64,000 nucleotides of DNA. Source: Cerioporus squamosus (lineage: Eukaryota > Basidiomycota > Agaricomycetes > Polyporales > Polyporaceae). The stretch is taken from NCBI GenBank assembly GCA_022592435.1, contig JABYQS010000005.1, forward strand, positions 310,001 through 374,000, written 5' to 3'. The translations under genes were made by a program, and so were the position numbers. A model generated the notes under the pieces. The model saw nothing but the letters and a program-made list of their open reading frames with translations. It was not told the origin of the DNA and ran no database searches. Below are positions 11,901 through 23,994 of the stretch, piece after piece (position 1 is the stretch's first letter; every line of letters starts with the position of its first letter).

Positions 11901-13738
11901 TGTTCTTCAGAGGCAACAAGCGGGACGAGCGGGACGCCGCGCGAGAGATGCGCTTGCCGTCTTCGTCGCGGATGCATTGCCTGTGGATCAACATTATATC
12001 AACAACCCCGAGGATCTGTTTGAGAGTTCAACGGGTGACCTCATGGTAGACCTTGATGGCAAAGTGATCCTCGAGGCACATCTGCAATGTGCTGCGCATG
12101 AGATGCCTTTGACTGACGAGGATGAGAAGTACTTCGGTCCCAACATGAGGGAGATTTGTGAGACGAAACTCGAGAAGGACAGGGAAGGCTGGTACGCCCC
12201 CTCTAGCTTTCGCTGGGAAAGGTCGACATCGATGCTCAAGTGTCCCGCAGGTACCACACGCACCCACGATATCTTCCCTATCCTGCCAAACATGTCTCGA
12301 TTCGAGGCATCGAAGAGGAAAAGTATAGCGTCGTCGATGTTAGTCGTTTGGGCAAGCCGGGCGGCACAGCTCAAATCCTTGAGGAGATTGAATTGTCTCG
12401 GGCACTCTTCGAGATATACGAGGGTGCGGTGGTACGTGGTGCGAGAAGCTCTCCCTCATACTACATCTCTCACACTGTGGTCGTGCGCAGTTTATCCATC
12501 AAGGTTTAACGTTCCTGGTCAGTCTACCTCCGGGCACTGGGCACCATGACCCCTTCGGACGCTGATGGATGGATAGGTTCAAGAAGTCAGCCATGACACC
12601 AAGATGGCCAAGCTGGTGCGCTCTGATGTGAACTGGATTACGGAGCCCAGGTATTCCCCTTCGTTGGTCCAATACTGTCTACTCATCCTTAGCGCTACAG
12701 AGACTTTACGAACGTCGACCCGCTGCAGACATATCGTATCAGGGAGATCAAAGGTTCTCCGCATCGCGCCTTCTATGGTCGTAAGTACATATACTCATTG
12801 TTCGCCGCGAGAATGCTGTATTGAGGAATTGGTACTGCAGGCATTGAACTGTTCACACTTGTCTACGGTTGGTACTCCGAGTCTTCGGCTTGTTAACGTG
12901 CACTAACAGCTGATGCTAGGTTACTTCAAGTTGCGGTATGCCACCATTTGCACGCGCTATTCTCCGGTTTCTCAGATGATGACAGGAACAAAGCTATTAT
13001 CGATGCCGTGGACCTGGATACTCCACCGTGGCAGCGCGAGACCACAGGAATGTGGCTGGACATACCCAAGCCCGCCCTTGACTTGATGAAGGATTCTGGC
13101 ATGAACCCGGCAGAAGCGATACATTCAGCGCAGCATGCGTTCCTAAACCGCTTCCCCTTGGCCGCCGATCTGCGAACAGAGTGCAAGGTGCCTGAGAAGG
13201 AGTACAAGGCTTCTGCTTCTCAAAGGAAGCGGCCGGCGAGGTTCGTACTCTGTACACTTCCTCCATGTGGGTTATCGCTCACTCCGGCCTAGACTCATCT
13301 TCTATGAACCTTCTGGCAAGTCAGGAGGTGTTGCCGTGAAAGCATTTGATCACGGTGAGTGCTTCCTCATTGCGTGTTGATGATCTATCTCACGAGTCAC
13401 CATATGGTGCAGTGAACGATGTACTGGGCGAAGCTCATGAGCGAGTAGAAACCTGCGAGTGCGAGGAAGGATGCGCTGCATGTGGGTTTACGCGGACTAG
13501 GGCTCATTTGGTTCCTCCTTACAATTTCACTCTAGGCGTCGACAGCCCGTCCTGCAAGGAGGGTAACGAGGTATCCTCCAAGGCAGGTGCTCTCATTATC
13601 CTGAAAGCACTGCTCGGCCTACCCATCGACGTCGACCTCCTTCAGCAACAGCCAGGTACGGTGAGCGACGCATTCGATACCGTTGTTGAGGCTACGAGCG
13701 TCCGGGCCGCCGAGGGTGTCGAGGTGGAGCGCGCGTAG
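8904..13738 (+). CDS. HRQ1: ATP-dependent 3'-5' DNA helicase Hrq1 (RecQ4-like)
   Basis: Superfamily 2 helicase of the Hrq1 type, known in yeasts for crosslink repair and telomere maintenance in the nucleus. More than ten exons. The N terminus is a Lys/Arg-rich nuclear-type segment (MFSKGRKRK). The helicase core follows in order: SLYTHQVAAINAL (Q motif), STSTASGKS (Walker A), VDELHYYYG (motif II), SCSATIS (motif III), ATNALELGVDIG and QQAGRAGRR (motifs V and VI). The C-terminal DUF1998-type region ends with four Cys (CEEGCAAC plus SPSCKEGNEVSSK), the expected zinc-binding cluster; an intron after CAAC separates the third from the fourth. The length is typical of the family. The start ATG at 8904 is the first in frame. 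No disruption was seen, although several small exons near 9100-9500 and 10500-11000 were not individually resolved. Confidence 0.93.
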
Positions 13739-13812
13739 GTGCAGCACCGGTCATAAGAGCTCTACCGCATATGCGAGTACAGTATAGTACCAGTATCCTG
13801 CTAGGTCATAAG

Positions 13813-16800
13813 TTAGGCTAATGGATCGAAGTCTCCCCAATCATCCTTCGACAGCTGCTTTGGCCCGCTTGAGGACCCTGACCACTGGGATTGTTGTGGC
13901 TTCGACGGGGCGAGCATTCCACCCATTGACATCTGTGATGCGAAGAATGGAGGAGGAGAAGTGGAAGTTGTAGGTTGCATAGGTTGTATAGGCTGCGCAG
14001 GTGGTAGGGCAATGTTGTAGTTCGGACCTGATGACGCTGCGCTGAAGGGGGGCGCTTGAGGTGCTATATGCGATGGTGGAAGGGTGGGGAACGAGGGCTG
14101 CATAAGCCCCATGGATGGTGTGGACGTCATAGGATTTGGCGCTGTAGAGAGGGAAGCTGACGAATCGAGAGGCAACGCCGACGGATTGAAGGATGAGGAC
14201 GACACACGCGTTGCGCCCAGCCCTGGTCCCGGCCGGCTAAGGGGAGATCGCGAGGCGTGGGGATTCAGCGAGCTCGAGACCTTCGGTGACGACGGCAATG
14301 ACTGCGTCTGGGTAGTGAAAGTGGACATAGTGCGCTGAGGCTGCGGGGGAATGGGCGGTGACAATGCAGGACTCTGGATAGCGGGAGTCTGCGAGAACTT
14401 CGTCAAATGTACGGTACGCGTGAAAGCGTCCTGGGGACTGACCGATGGACCACTTGAGAATATGCTTCCCCATACGTCGTCCTCCCAACTCTTCGTTCCA
14501 TCCGCTGACGCAGCGTCAGCCTTGGGAGCAAAACCTGCGGCGTTGTTCCCCACGAGACTCTCGAAGTCGACAGCGCCCGAAGGATTGGCAGAGAGGCTTG
14601 CTCGGCCATTCACAGCCGAGCGGTCCTCTATTCGTTGCGAGTCGCGAAGATACTGATCATGCTCTTTCTCCACTCGATCACCCAGCTTCTTGATCACGTC
14701 CATAAAGCGCTTGAATTGCGAGACAGTCAATACTACATCCTCGTCAGCATACGTAGACAGGCTTTCAGCGCTGTGGACTCACGCGGTCCCATGGACATCG
14801 CCCAAAGCTGAGGGAGAACCAACGTTGCAACAGCTTCTCGGTCGACCTTCAAGCCCATTGCTTCTTGCACAGCGAGGGTAGACATCTGCGGCGACCGTCA
14901 GCGTCAGCGACATTCCCTTCTGGAAGCCGATCAACGTACCGTCACAGCAGGCTCCTTGGTCCGGATCTTAGACAGAAGTGGTACCAGCTTTTGCGTCAAA
15001 CTCGACTAAGGGAACAATTAGACAGGCAAAACACTAGGAGGAACGATGGTCGTGCACGCACCTGATCGAGAGTCTTAACCATGGACAGGAAGGTGTCCAG
15101 TGTCGCAACCTTAACTGATAGCACCCGGGTTTTCGTGAAGACAAGCTACCAATGCGCGTATAAGTGGTCGAGCGCGGTATGATCATTCCCAAGCCGCCGA
15201 CTTACTGCGACCCTTGGGAACAATACGCCCTGCACTTCCGCATAGTCGATTGTCTCGCAGAGACTGGGTACCGCCTTCAGAGCACGCTCTTGCACCTATG
15301 ACGAGCTAAGCTCAGAACTCCAATGCCACAAAAGGAATCCACTTACTATAGCGTGCTCGCTTTCTAGCGCATTGTATACGAGTGGAAGGACATCTACAGG
15401 CACGTTGTGAGGGAGGCTCTGGATGGGGGGACAATCGTGAACTGACGTTCTCGGAAGACGGGTTTCTCAGTCTTCTCCTGAAGCATTTGGAGGTTGTCCA
15501 GTAGCGTCAACATGTTCTGCGGAGGTTCTTTGATCGCGAACAGAGGCTTGAGACTCGGGAGAACGAGAGAGGCGAATTGCGTTGACGACAATATTTGCGA
15601 GATAGCGAAGATGTTGGGCAGGATGTAAGGCAGTAGATGGGTATCTTTCATCTGCAGGAGGAGGTTTAGTTTTAGCTTTGCTACAGAACGCTACCACACA
15701 CTTCTTCCAGAAGAGTAGGCAGAATTTTGCGCGTGCGCAGCCCTTCTGAGAACCTGTCGAGTACGCTTGTCAAGCCTTTCATGAAGGAGATCTTCTCCTC
15801 TCGTGTCTTCGCAGCGAAGTTGGACCGATCGAGGAAGTTTAAGGTGGACACCGGCAAAGAGGAGAAAAAGGCGTGTAGAGGTAGGTCCGAGGGACTCGGC
15901 CGGTTATGTGGATGTCGCGTGATGAGCGCGTTCAGGAGTGCTGTGTATATTCTTTCAGCAATGTCGTGCCTGTGCTGATCAGACTACCAACCTCTCAGGT
16001 CTTGTTCCAGTCGTTCCATGCCAGTGAGAGGCTTCCCAGCATTCTCACGCAGAGACGACAAACTTCCGTGGTTCTTGAAGGGCGGATTGCCCTTGCAGTG
16101 TACCGCATATATCAAGCAGCCAAGTGAGTACATGTCAGAAGCGGGGTCGAGGACTTCGTCCAATGCGTATTCCGGTGCTGAGAATAGAGTGAGGAACGCT
16201 GTTAACGATTGCAAACCCCACTGCCATACCTATATAGTCGAAAGATCGCTGCGTATATGACGACGCACGACCATCGTATGCAGGAAATTCCCATCGCGTA
16301 GGTCCGCCATCTGCCTTGGAGAGGGGGATTGTCTGGCCAAGACCTGATAACTTCCAGTCTCCCTATGCATTGGTGTCAATGCGCACGTCCCTGGATAACT
16401 ACATAGCATACTGACCGCGCTATTAATCACAATAGCCTCCGGGTTGATATTGGAATGAATCAGGCGAGCGGATGTGTGGAGGAAAGAGAGACCCTTGCAC
16501 AACTGCAGGATACCCTTCTGAATCTGTAGATGCAAACACCTTGGGTGCGCTGCATAGAATCATCCCAGAGACGACGTACCTCGACCTCATCCAGCTCGAC
16601 AAGAGGAGAATACTGGGAGGAGCCGGGTATGGATAGATGTAAAGAGGACAAGACCGGCTCAGTAGCGAAGATGAGCTCGTTCCGGGTCTCCTCAAGCGGT
16701 TCCACCATCTCTTCAATTCCCCTGTCAGCATGGCATCCAGGCCCAGGGATACAGTGATTCTTACCTAGGATAGAGGGGTGCCGCAGCCGACTCAGGGCGG

Positions 16801-17165
16801 ATGCCTGGGGTTCGCGTTCACAAGGTCAGAATCCCGCTCCGTACATAGTAGCTGCGTAAACGTACCTCAGCCTTCAACACCTCGACCGTTCGCTCCCTCG
16901 ATGCTGGACCCATGCGCTCCATCTCAGGATTCCTCTTGTCCATACTCCACACGGATACACGCTTGTTCGTGACTTTGTGCGTCGCAGATTGCACTCGCCA
17001 TGGACCAACATTGAAAGGCGGGGGCAAGGAAGCTGGAGGCAACGTGGTGGCTGAACTCGAAGGTGCGGGCGACCCCGTCCTGCTTCCAATAGAGGACGCA
17101 TTGCCAATGTTGTAGTTCTGAGAGATGTTCGTTCGCGCAAAGAATGAAGTGGCTGCCGCGAACAT
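13813..17165 (-). CDS. Scy1/SCYL2-type pseudokinase
   Basis: A Scy1-family protein: a degenerate N-terminal kinase fold, a HEAT-like helical middle and a disordered tail. These proteins act at the Golgi and endosomes in clathrin-linked traffic. The N terminus (MFAAATSFFARTNIS) is the usual SCYL2 start. The kinase region reads RLIHSNINPEAIVINS where active kinases have HRD, and WKLSGLG where they have DFG, so catalytic residues are missing. A YALDEVLDPASDMYSLGCL segment corresponds to the kinase APE/DxxS region. The last 300 residues are one Ser/Pro-rich exon ending in DDWGDFDPLA, resembling short trafficking-adaptor binding motifs. The start was placed at 17165; an in-frame ATG eight codons upstream at 17189 is an alternative. 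Several short introns interrupt the middle. Confidence 0.85.
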
Positions 17166-17458
17166 GGTCGATGGCGTGTATAGAGACAAGCAGGAGACGC
17201 GAGATGTCGAGCACTAGTTCCAAGTATACGTCCGTGATATAGGCGTGCACAGTTGGGTGTAAGAACGTGAGCGCAGCTCCGTCGCTGCCACAGTCCGAGT
17301 CTACCGACGCGCGCAAGCAGATCACCTTTGCCGGCGCTTCCACTGCTTCATAAATACACGAGTACAGTAAGAAGTAGTCTTAGAAACAAACCAAGTTGCA
17401 GGTAAGTAGGCTACTATTAGATTGTATAGATCCATTGAGAACCCAATCAGCTTTTGAA

Positions 17459-18862
17459 TCAATTCTTGACGTAGGTGTCCCAAATTCCTCGCAAGAAAGG
17501 AATAAAGACGCGGCGGGCAGGACTCAATACTGGGGGTACTAGAATCTTGCCAGCAGCTCCTCGTGCAACCCACGAATCCGCTGAAGACAGCCATGGTCAT
17601 CAGTACCAAGAGGATCGAAGCATGCGACAGAGATTTAGACTTACATGCTATCTCGTTCAGTCCTACGACCCATAGTGCTGCCCAGCACCAACCCAGCCAG
17701 CCGGACACTCGCTTTCCTGTATACGCCCTGTACGCTTTCTCCGCAAGGATGCCCAACGGCTGTACCGCGAAGTATGCGATGACCTTCCAATCGAAGGGGG
17801 CGCCGCCGAGGTTGAATCCGAACTCGTGGTACAGTCCGGACGCCAGGAACGTGCCGAAAAGCATCCCAACGTCTCCGGCGAGCCATCGTCCGGGGTATCC
17901 GCCCAAAACAAGGAAAGCGTGTCGTAACACCTGGTGCCACCGCTTCGACCAGAACTCATGCAGCGATTCCATGCGCCAGGGTTCGTCGTGGAGTGGGGGC
18001 CATTCCGAAGGAGGCCGGTGGAAGATACCGACGGCAATGAGGGAGATGAAGTCATACCACATGGAGATACCTAGTATTACCAGCATCCCGATGGCGAAGG
18101 TCAACGCGGAGGACACCGCATAACGGAGTATTGGCGGCAGCTGAGGAAAGAAGATTGTCCCACCAGTTGGTGTGATTCCAGGAAGGGTCTCGAGGAAGGA
18201 GTCGAAGAGATCGATGAGTAGGTAGACAGTGACAACAGACTGGAAGGTGGATTTCAGGAAGGCCTTGCGCTCGATGGGCCGTCGAGCTCGCGGTATATGT
18301 AAGCCCTCAGAGTGCTGCCAGCCGATCCCTCGTGCCAGCAGCCCAACTTCAAGCGCTTCGGCGATGCAACTCAAGCCGCCGCCAGATGTCGCGGTTGGCG
18401 CAGGTCCCGACACAGGCTGAGTCCCGTCCTGCTCAGCTGGCGACTTCTGATCGTGTGAGTCGCTTCGGACGCGCGGTGGTTCCTCGGAGAGCTTCAGCAT
18501 GCCACTTGGGACGACCGCGAAGTAGATAGAATGCGCTATCAAGACCAGCGCCAGCAGACCTATGACACGAACGTCAGTGTGTTTTGTTTGATCAAAGTAA
18601 CTTGCAAGATACCTCTCATCCAGTTATACCATCCCCATAACTCGTCCTGGATCCTATAGCGAATTGTACAGCAGAGAATGACTGCGACCACCACGGGTAG
18701 GAGGAATATGCGCAACCGATAGCTTCCTGGCCTCCGGGTGAGGTGCGCCAGACAGAAGTAGAGAGGTAGATATGAATGTGCCATGGGAGCGTTCCGCCAT
18801 GTCAAAGGCGTGATACGCTCTTCGCCGAGCCCATCCCGAAGCCACGACGCAAGAGTGGTCAT
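17459..18862 (-). CDS. Wax-synthase-like MBOAT acyltransferase, copy 1
   Basis: Integral membrane O-acyltransferase of the wax synthase branch. Such fungal proteins acylate long-chain alcohols or terpenoid hydroxyls; the acceptor here is unknown. The N-terminal exon (from 18862) encodes membrane segments and the pattern WGWYNWMRG, followed by a central part with PTGGTIFFPQLPP and the catalytic region WHQVLRHAFLVLGGYPG then ASGLYHEFGF, whose His is the expected catalytic residue. A final intron after NEIA joins a C-terminal exon ending TYVKN with a stop at 17459-17461, giving about 430 residues. Upstream in-frame ATGs (for example 18940) leave the start uncertain. A second, damaged copy lies directly upstream on the same strand. 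The neighbourhood has no terpene cyclase or P450, so a biosynthetic cluster is not supported. Confidence 0.85.
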
Positions 18863-19444
18863 AGTGTGCGTTGAACCTGCGAATTGTTCTGTAAGCCGCA
18901 TAGTGAGTAATGCGCCCTTGCAGGTAGCTTGCACATTCACCTATGGTATAAGGGTTGTTATGCAGACAGTGAAATACAGCTCATGGGGGTTCCCGGCAAA
19001 AATCTGGAGTAGGCTGGCGATGGAGTAGCGGCTAAAGGTCCATGACGCCACCGGCGGTAACAAACCCAACTGCACAGCCACAGCGCGTACTTACTCCGAC
19101 GCTCGGAACCAAGATCTTCTCGAGTCGCACTTGGATAAACCTTGTCCATAGTGTAGATACATTGACTTATACGTGTCAGTCGCCTGGATTCATCACATGT
19201 ATGCTTTATGCCGCATTTGCAACCGTTGACGCTGAGAACTTCAGAGAACAGAGTTGAATTGAACCGACTAAGTTACGCTATGAACGGCGCAGCTGAACTA
19301 CGGGCGTCTAGATTACCTGAATCGGGCTCAACGCGGCCGAGTCCAGGGACTCGAAGGTGACAAGCTTAGTACAGGACCTGTCAATCCATCTGGGTCATCT
19401 GAGCTGTAGTATAAATGAAGCATTATGAGCCAGGTGTAACGGTT
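18863..19444. other. Intergenic spacer between the MBOAT copies
   Basis: No open frame here has recognisable similarity or splice-consistent continuation. It should contain the promoter of copy 1 and the 3' end of copy 2. I see no other structure. Confidence 0.5.
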
Positions 19445-20947
19445 TCAATCACGCCCAAGGGGCATCTTGAGATCAGCATGCCGGCAGGTGATATTTGGGT
19501 GATATCTCGTCATTGGCTCCATCCCCTCAGGCTCCCATAACAACATTGGCAATACGAGCTGTCTGGTCACGCTCATTGACAATGGCAACGTGATTGCATC
19601 CCCGAACCCTCTGTTCATCCAGGACTCCGCTAGAGCAACGTATTGATCATCAGGACTGTCGAGGGCATCAAGAGGAAAACCGAGGACGTACTGCACATTC
19701 GCCCGAAGCCCAGGACAAACATCCCGGCCCATACCGCTCCAGCAATGCCACCCACTCTTTGTCCTGTCAGCAGCTTGTACATCTTTACAAGCGCAATCCC
19801 GACGGCCTGCAGCAGGAAGAAGGCCATAACCCGCAGGTCGAACAGTTTTCCCGCAGCCATCAGCCCGAACTCATGGACGAGTCCAGACGTCAGGAAGGTC
19901 CCAAAGGCTGTGCCCAGGTCGCCCGCCAGCCACCAACTGCCAGGGAAGCCCCCGAGTACGAGGAACATGTACCGCAGGCTTTGGTGCCAAGTCCTCAACC
20001 AAAACTGGTGCAATGAGCATGTGGAGAGCAAGTCGCCCCGAATAGGCGGCCACGAACACGGCGACTGCTTGAACAGCAGGACACCAAGGAGAGTCATCAT
20101 GTCGTACGACACCGAGACGCTCGCATAGATGAGCAGTCCATGCGAGGCATGCAGCACCGTCGACACCGCGTACCGCTGGATCATGGGAGGTAGGTGAGGA
20201 AAGAACTATATTGTCCCGCCCTTAGGATTGAGGCCCGACGTGAGCTTTTCGATGGTGTCCAATACATCCGCAAGTAGATAGTTCCTGACGAGTCGAGGAA
20301 CGGTCGTCCTCACACAGGCGCTCCGAGACGAGGATGGTGGGCCGGGGTGGATGTATACGTGCTGCCCGAAGTCATAGCCGATGCCACGCATCGCCAGGCC
20401 AACATCGAGGGCGTCGAGAGGGGGCCGAGGGAAGACTGTTGCAAGTGGATTGCCTGGGGTCCGGATGCCTTCGCTGGTCTCCGGCACTGTACTCGCAGGA
20501 CTGGGTGTATGGCGGTCGAAAATAGACGGAAGTGTCTTCTCGCCAATCTGGAGTCTGCCATCCGGTGCAAACGCGAAGTCTATTGACCTTGCAATGAGGA
20601 TCAATGCCAGTAATCCTACAAAGCGAGATGGAAAGTCGCGTCAACATGCTGTCCGGAAACCTACGGTGTGCCTCTTGAACTTGAATCTCACCTCGGTTCC
20701 ATTCATACCAACTCATGAGCGGGTCGTCGCTCGCATAACGGAAAGTGCATCCGACCGCCATGACAATCACCACCGGCAGGAGAAGCACCCTCAACAAACG
20801 GGTGTCTCTCCTCCCAACAAGGTACGCCATGACGAAGTAGGGCGCGAGGTACGCCAGTGCATATGTAGCAGTCCCTACAGTCAGCGGCTCTCGGTCTACA
20901 GCCCAAGGGTAGATTGCTCTCCAAGCCTGCACCGCGAGTCCAGACAC
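19445..20947 (-). pseudogene. Wax-synthase-like MBOAT acyltransferase, copy 2, with in-frame stop
   Basis: A paralogue of the gene at 17459-18862, with the same layout: membrane N terminus, WYEWNR before the first intron, PKGGTI, FFPHLPP, WHQSLRYMFLVLGGFPG and TSGLVHEFGL with the catalytic His. Between PKGGTI and FFPHLPP the frame carries a TAG stop at 20206-20208. Copy 1 reads GGTIFFPQLPP there without the extra codon. No usable donor site lies nearby that would splice the stop out without losing conserved residues. The rest of the frame is open and motifs are intact, so inactivation would be recent, unless the base calls are wrong. The 5' end is unresolved: the frame opens at a GTG at 20947 just after an ag, suggesting an upstream first exon. 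The last exon joins after GRMC by a GTACGT donor. Confidence 0.7.
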
Positions 20948-22306
20948 CTTGAGATAGTAGTGCTTATCAAAATGCGGCTATCGTCAGTGAGGACTTGCTA
21001 GACAACGCACCGGTCCGTGGACGGTGCACACATGCCGATCAAGTGGGCTCCGATATGTACTTGTGTTCGGCGTGGTCAAGGCGCAGCGCCGGTGTGGGTG
21101 AGTAAAGTGAACACTGGTAGGGATTGGGGCAGTCCATAAGATTAGGCTTTCGCCGTGATTCGAAGCTATGGACTCCGACTTGCGCGGTTTCGTATCCCGT
21201 GAACCCCATTTGGGTGTCAGAGTATCATGCTAGACGGTGACAAGTACCTCCAGGCATCCCATCTCATTGCTGAGGTATGATATAAAAGTTCGGAGGTGAA
21301 ATTCCGAAATATGTCTGCTTCGGCCAGCGACAACGCAGGGTACTCGATTGTTACTTGAATAATGTCGGTTCTCTGCGACATCTTCGAAGCTGTCACAGTG
21401 ATCATTGCTGAGACAATTCTTTCAGTACTCAATCACAATAACAGTCAGCATGGACAAGGGCACCTGAAGATGTCAGACTCGTACCGCATGTATGTCCCGG
21501 CTTCGTGAGCATGACTTTCAAGTTGAGAATTTCTAGCTTGCGTTGAAGCCGCAGCGCAGTTGCGGACGGGTGTTGAGCCTCCAAGCAGGCAGGCACATGC
21601 AGAGCCAGAACCTTTAGAAGGCCGTGTGGTTCACTGGTGTGACTGCTTTAACATCGGAGGCAGCTCATCCTGAGTGTGATGACGTCCCGAGACGTAGTGG
21701 TGACGGTCGAGTGCCAGGACCGAGGTTGCGGCGTCTAGGTTACCATAAGCGTCGAAATCGAGATCGCCGCCGGATGGTGTCGGCCGATCTCCACTGTTCC
21801 ACTGTCCAGCCCAAAGACCCCTCGAAGCAGAAGCGGAGGGGAGAAGTGTAGAAGTCTACAATCGCAGAAATGATTATACAGCTATATGGATCCCGCGCAC
21901 GGGAGTTGGATCCCAAAACTACAGCAGTACAACAGAGAGAAATGCGCAGTAATCATCATGATTCCGATGTACTAGTGGGAGACAGTGAGGCCAGTTGGAG
22001 GAACCTCGAGACGAGGATGCAAGTATGTGGAATGGGGGAGGAAAAATGCGAGTATGGATACGGAAGGAGGATATGAGGAAGGCGAGCGATGGGTGGGAAG
22101 GTTGGGAAGGGGGTGGGGTGCATAGGGTGTGCACTGTGGGCCGTGGCCGGTCATGAAAGTCGTCAGGCGATAAGTTATACGTATAATCTTCCGAAATCCG
22201 AGATCCGGCCCGTCCATGGGCAGTAATGACTAGATCCACAGAGAGAGAGAGAAAAGAGAGAGAGACAGTAAGAAAGGAAGAGTACCGTGCATAGCGGTGG
22301 CACCGG
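20948..22306. other. Intergenic stretch, 1.3 kb
   Basis: No supported gene. The left part should contain the missing first exon and promoter of the second MBOAT copy, the right part the 3' end of the arrestin-like gene. Open frames are short and mutually overlapping. A GA-rich simple repeat lies near the right end. Confidence 0.5.
22239..22266. repeat. GA-rich simple repeat
   Basis: An almost uninterrupted GA dinucleotide tract with one short A run lies just beyond the stop of the minus-strand arrestin-like gene, in its presumed 3' UTR. Confidence 0.8.
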
Positions 22307-23855
22307 TCAGCGCTGGATGCGCAGGTACCGGTGGACATCATTCAGCCCGAGAGCGGGGAACGGTACGCCACCTAACGCGAGCATCTCGCTCTGCAGCGTC
22401 CCGTACTGGTCCGTCATGAGCGTCACCGGCACTTCGTGCTTGAACACAGGGAAATCCTTGAGGTGGCTCGGCGGCAGAATGACCAGCCGAATTGCGTGCT
22501 AGGTGGACCCGATGTTTCAATATCATATATGACTGCGCCAGTCGGCTAGGATGGCAATTGCGACGCACCTCAACCGCTACGCAATCCTTGATGCGCCATG
22601 AGCACTCGCGGCCTGCCTCGCCCGCTTGTACCTCGAGTCGCAAGTATGCCGTGCCCTCCTGCGACTCGTCCGCGAGGTACAGGTCCGCCCGGGAGAGAAG
22701 CGACTCGCGGATGCTGATCTGTGCACCAAGCGAGATCCACGTCTTCTGCCGCTTGACCATGGAGAGGTGCGCGTTATGCGAAAGCATCCTGGCAAGTGCC
22801 GGTGAACGCGGACAGTGAATCTTCATCGAGACCGGGATCGTTTCTCCCGAGGCGAAACACCTTGTCGACGGCATCGTGAACTGGGCCGGGGGCAAAGTTG
22901 AGCGTGTGCCCGAGTCCTGACACAGGACCTACTGGAACATACCGATATTGTAGGTATGTCCTCCCTCTGCGGTGGCGCCTCAGAGCGACCTGGCCATATC
23001 GGGACCAGCTCGACGGTACGCAACCGTGCATCGGAGCTATCCGTCCTCGTCCAAGGCATATCCTCCAGCGGTGGGAGGGGTGGCCGGGACTTGGGAAGGT
23101 ACAGAACGGAGTGGCCAACCTAGACGCAAAAGACGCCGAAGGTCAACGCAACTGCCGCCGACACGAAGACGACAACCAGTCAGCGTACTTCTCATGCCGC
23201 CTGAGGCCCTTGCGGGAGATGTCCACCCGGAACGTGTAGAAGATCTCCGTCGAGATGCCTGGCTGGTAGACCGTATACGAGGGCGGAAGTGAATCGCGCG
23301 CGCCGTCGACGTAGTGCGGGAACTGCAGCGCGAACGGGTACTCGCCCTTCAGCGTCGCGCTCTGTCCCTGCGGGGCCTGAAAGAGGACGATCTTTTTCTT
23401 GAGGAACACGTTCCTGCTGACGCCGGGGACCGCCACGGTCGCATGCTGGCTCGCAGAGGTGTTGATCACGCCTTGCAGCTGGTAGGCAGGGAGGAGCGAT
23501 AGGAGGACAGGCTAGATCAGACCATCTCCTCCGACACCCCGCTGAAGCTGCTCATGCTCACCGACACGGACAGCTCTAGTACATGCGAGCATTGCTTGCG
23601 GAACGTGATGATGCCGTCTATTGTCCCGCCCAGGCCGTACGCGGGGAGGGTGAGGCCCCAGTGCGGGGGATGGAGACGGACCTCAAGATGATCGGACTTG
23701 TAGAGGTGCTTTTGGGCTTGGGCTGCGGGGGCCAGGCCTGTCGGATGTCGCTCCGTCTGGAGCACACGCTCAGTGGTACTGGGACGCTCCGAGTACAGCG
23801 GCGCGGGGCTGTTTGGAGACGTCAGAGCATAGGAGGGCGGGAGATCGACGTCCAT
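22307..23855 (-). CDS. Arrestin-like protein
   Basis: An arrestin-fold protein of the kind found in multiple copies in Agaricomycetes; such adaptors bind cargo and ubiquitin ligases at membranes, but the specific role is unknown. Exon 1 opens with MDVDLPPSYALTSPNSPAP and contains the first beta-sandwich start (GLGGTIDGIITFRK). Exon 2 carries the typical LPPSYTVYQPG and the RKGLRRHE end of the N-terminal sandwich. Later exons encode the C-terminal sandwich (GETIPVSMKIHC, ISIRESLL, AYLRLEVQ) and a last exon reading LPPSHLKDFPVFKHEV with a stop at 22307. Introns are short GT-AG. No membrane segment. About 430 residues, usual for the family. It is transcribed in the same direction as the cytochrome b561 gene upstream. 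Confidence 0.8.
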
Positions 23856-23994
23856 GATGGCAGCGGGGGGTCACACGCGCGAAAGGACGTGCACCCGGGG
23901 CGAAGGGAAGCTTAAATGCAGACGGGGAGGCTCCTGATGGGCAGGGTGCTTCTGGGAGCTTAGCTTATAGCGGGCGCATGATGGACGCAATCTG

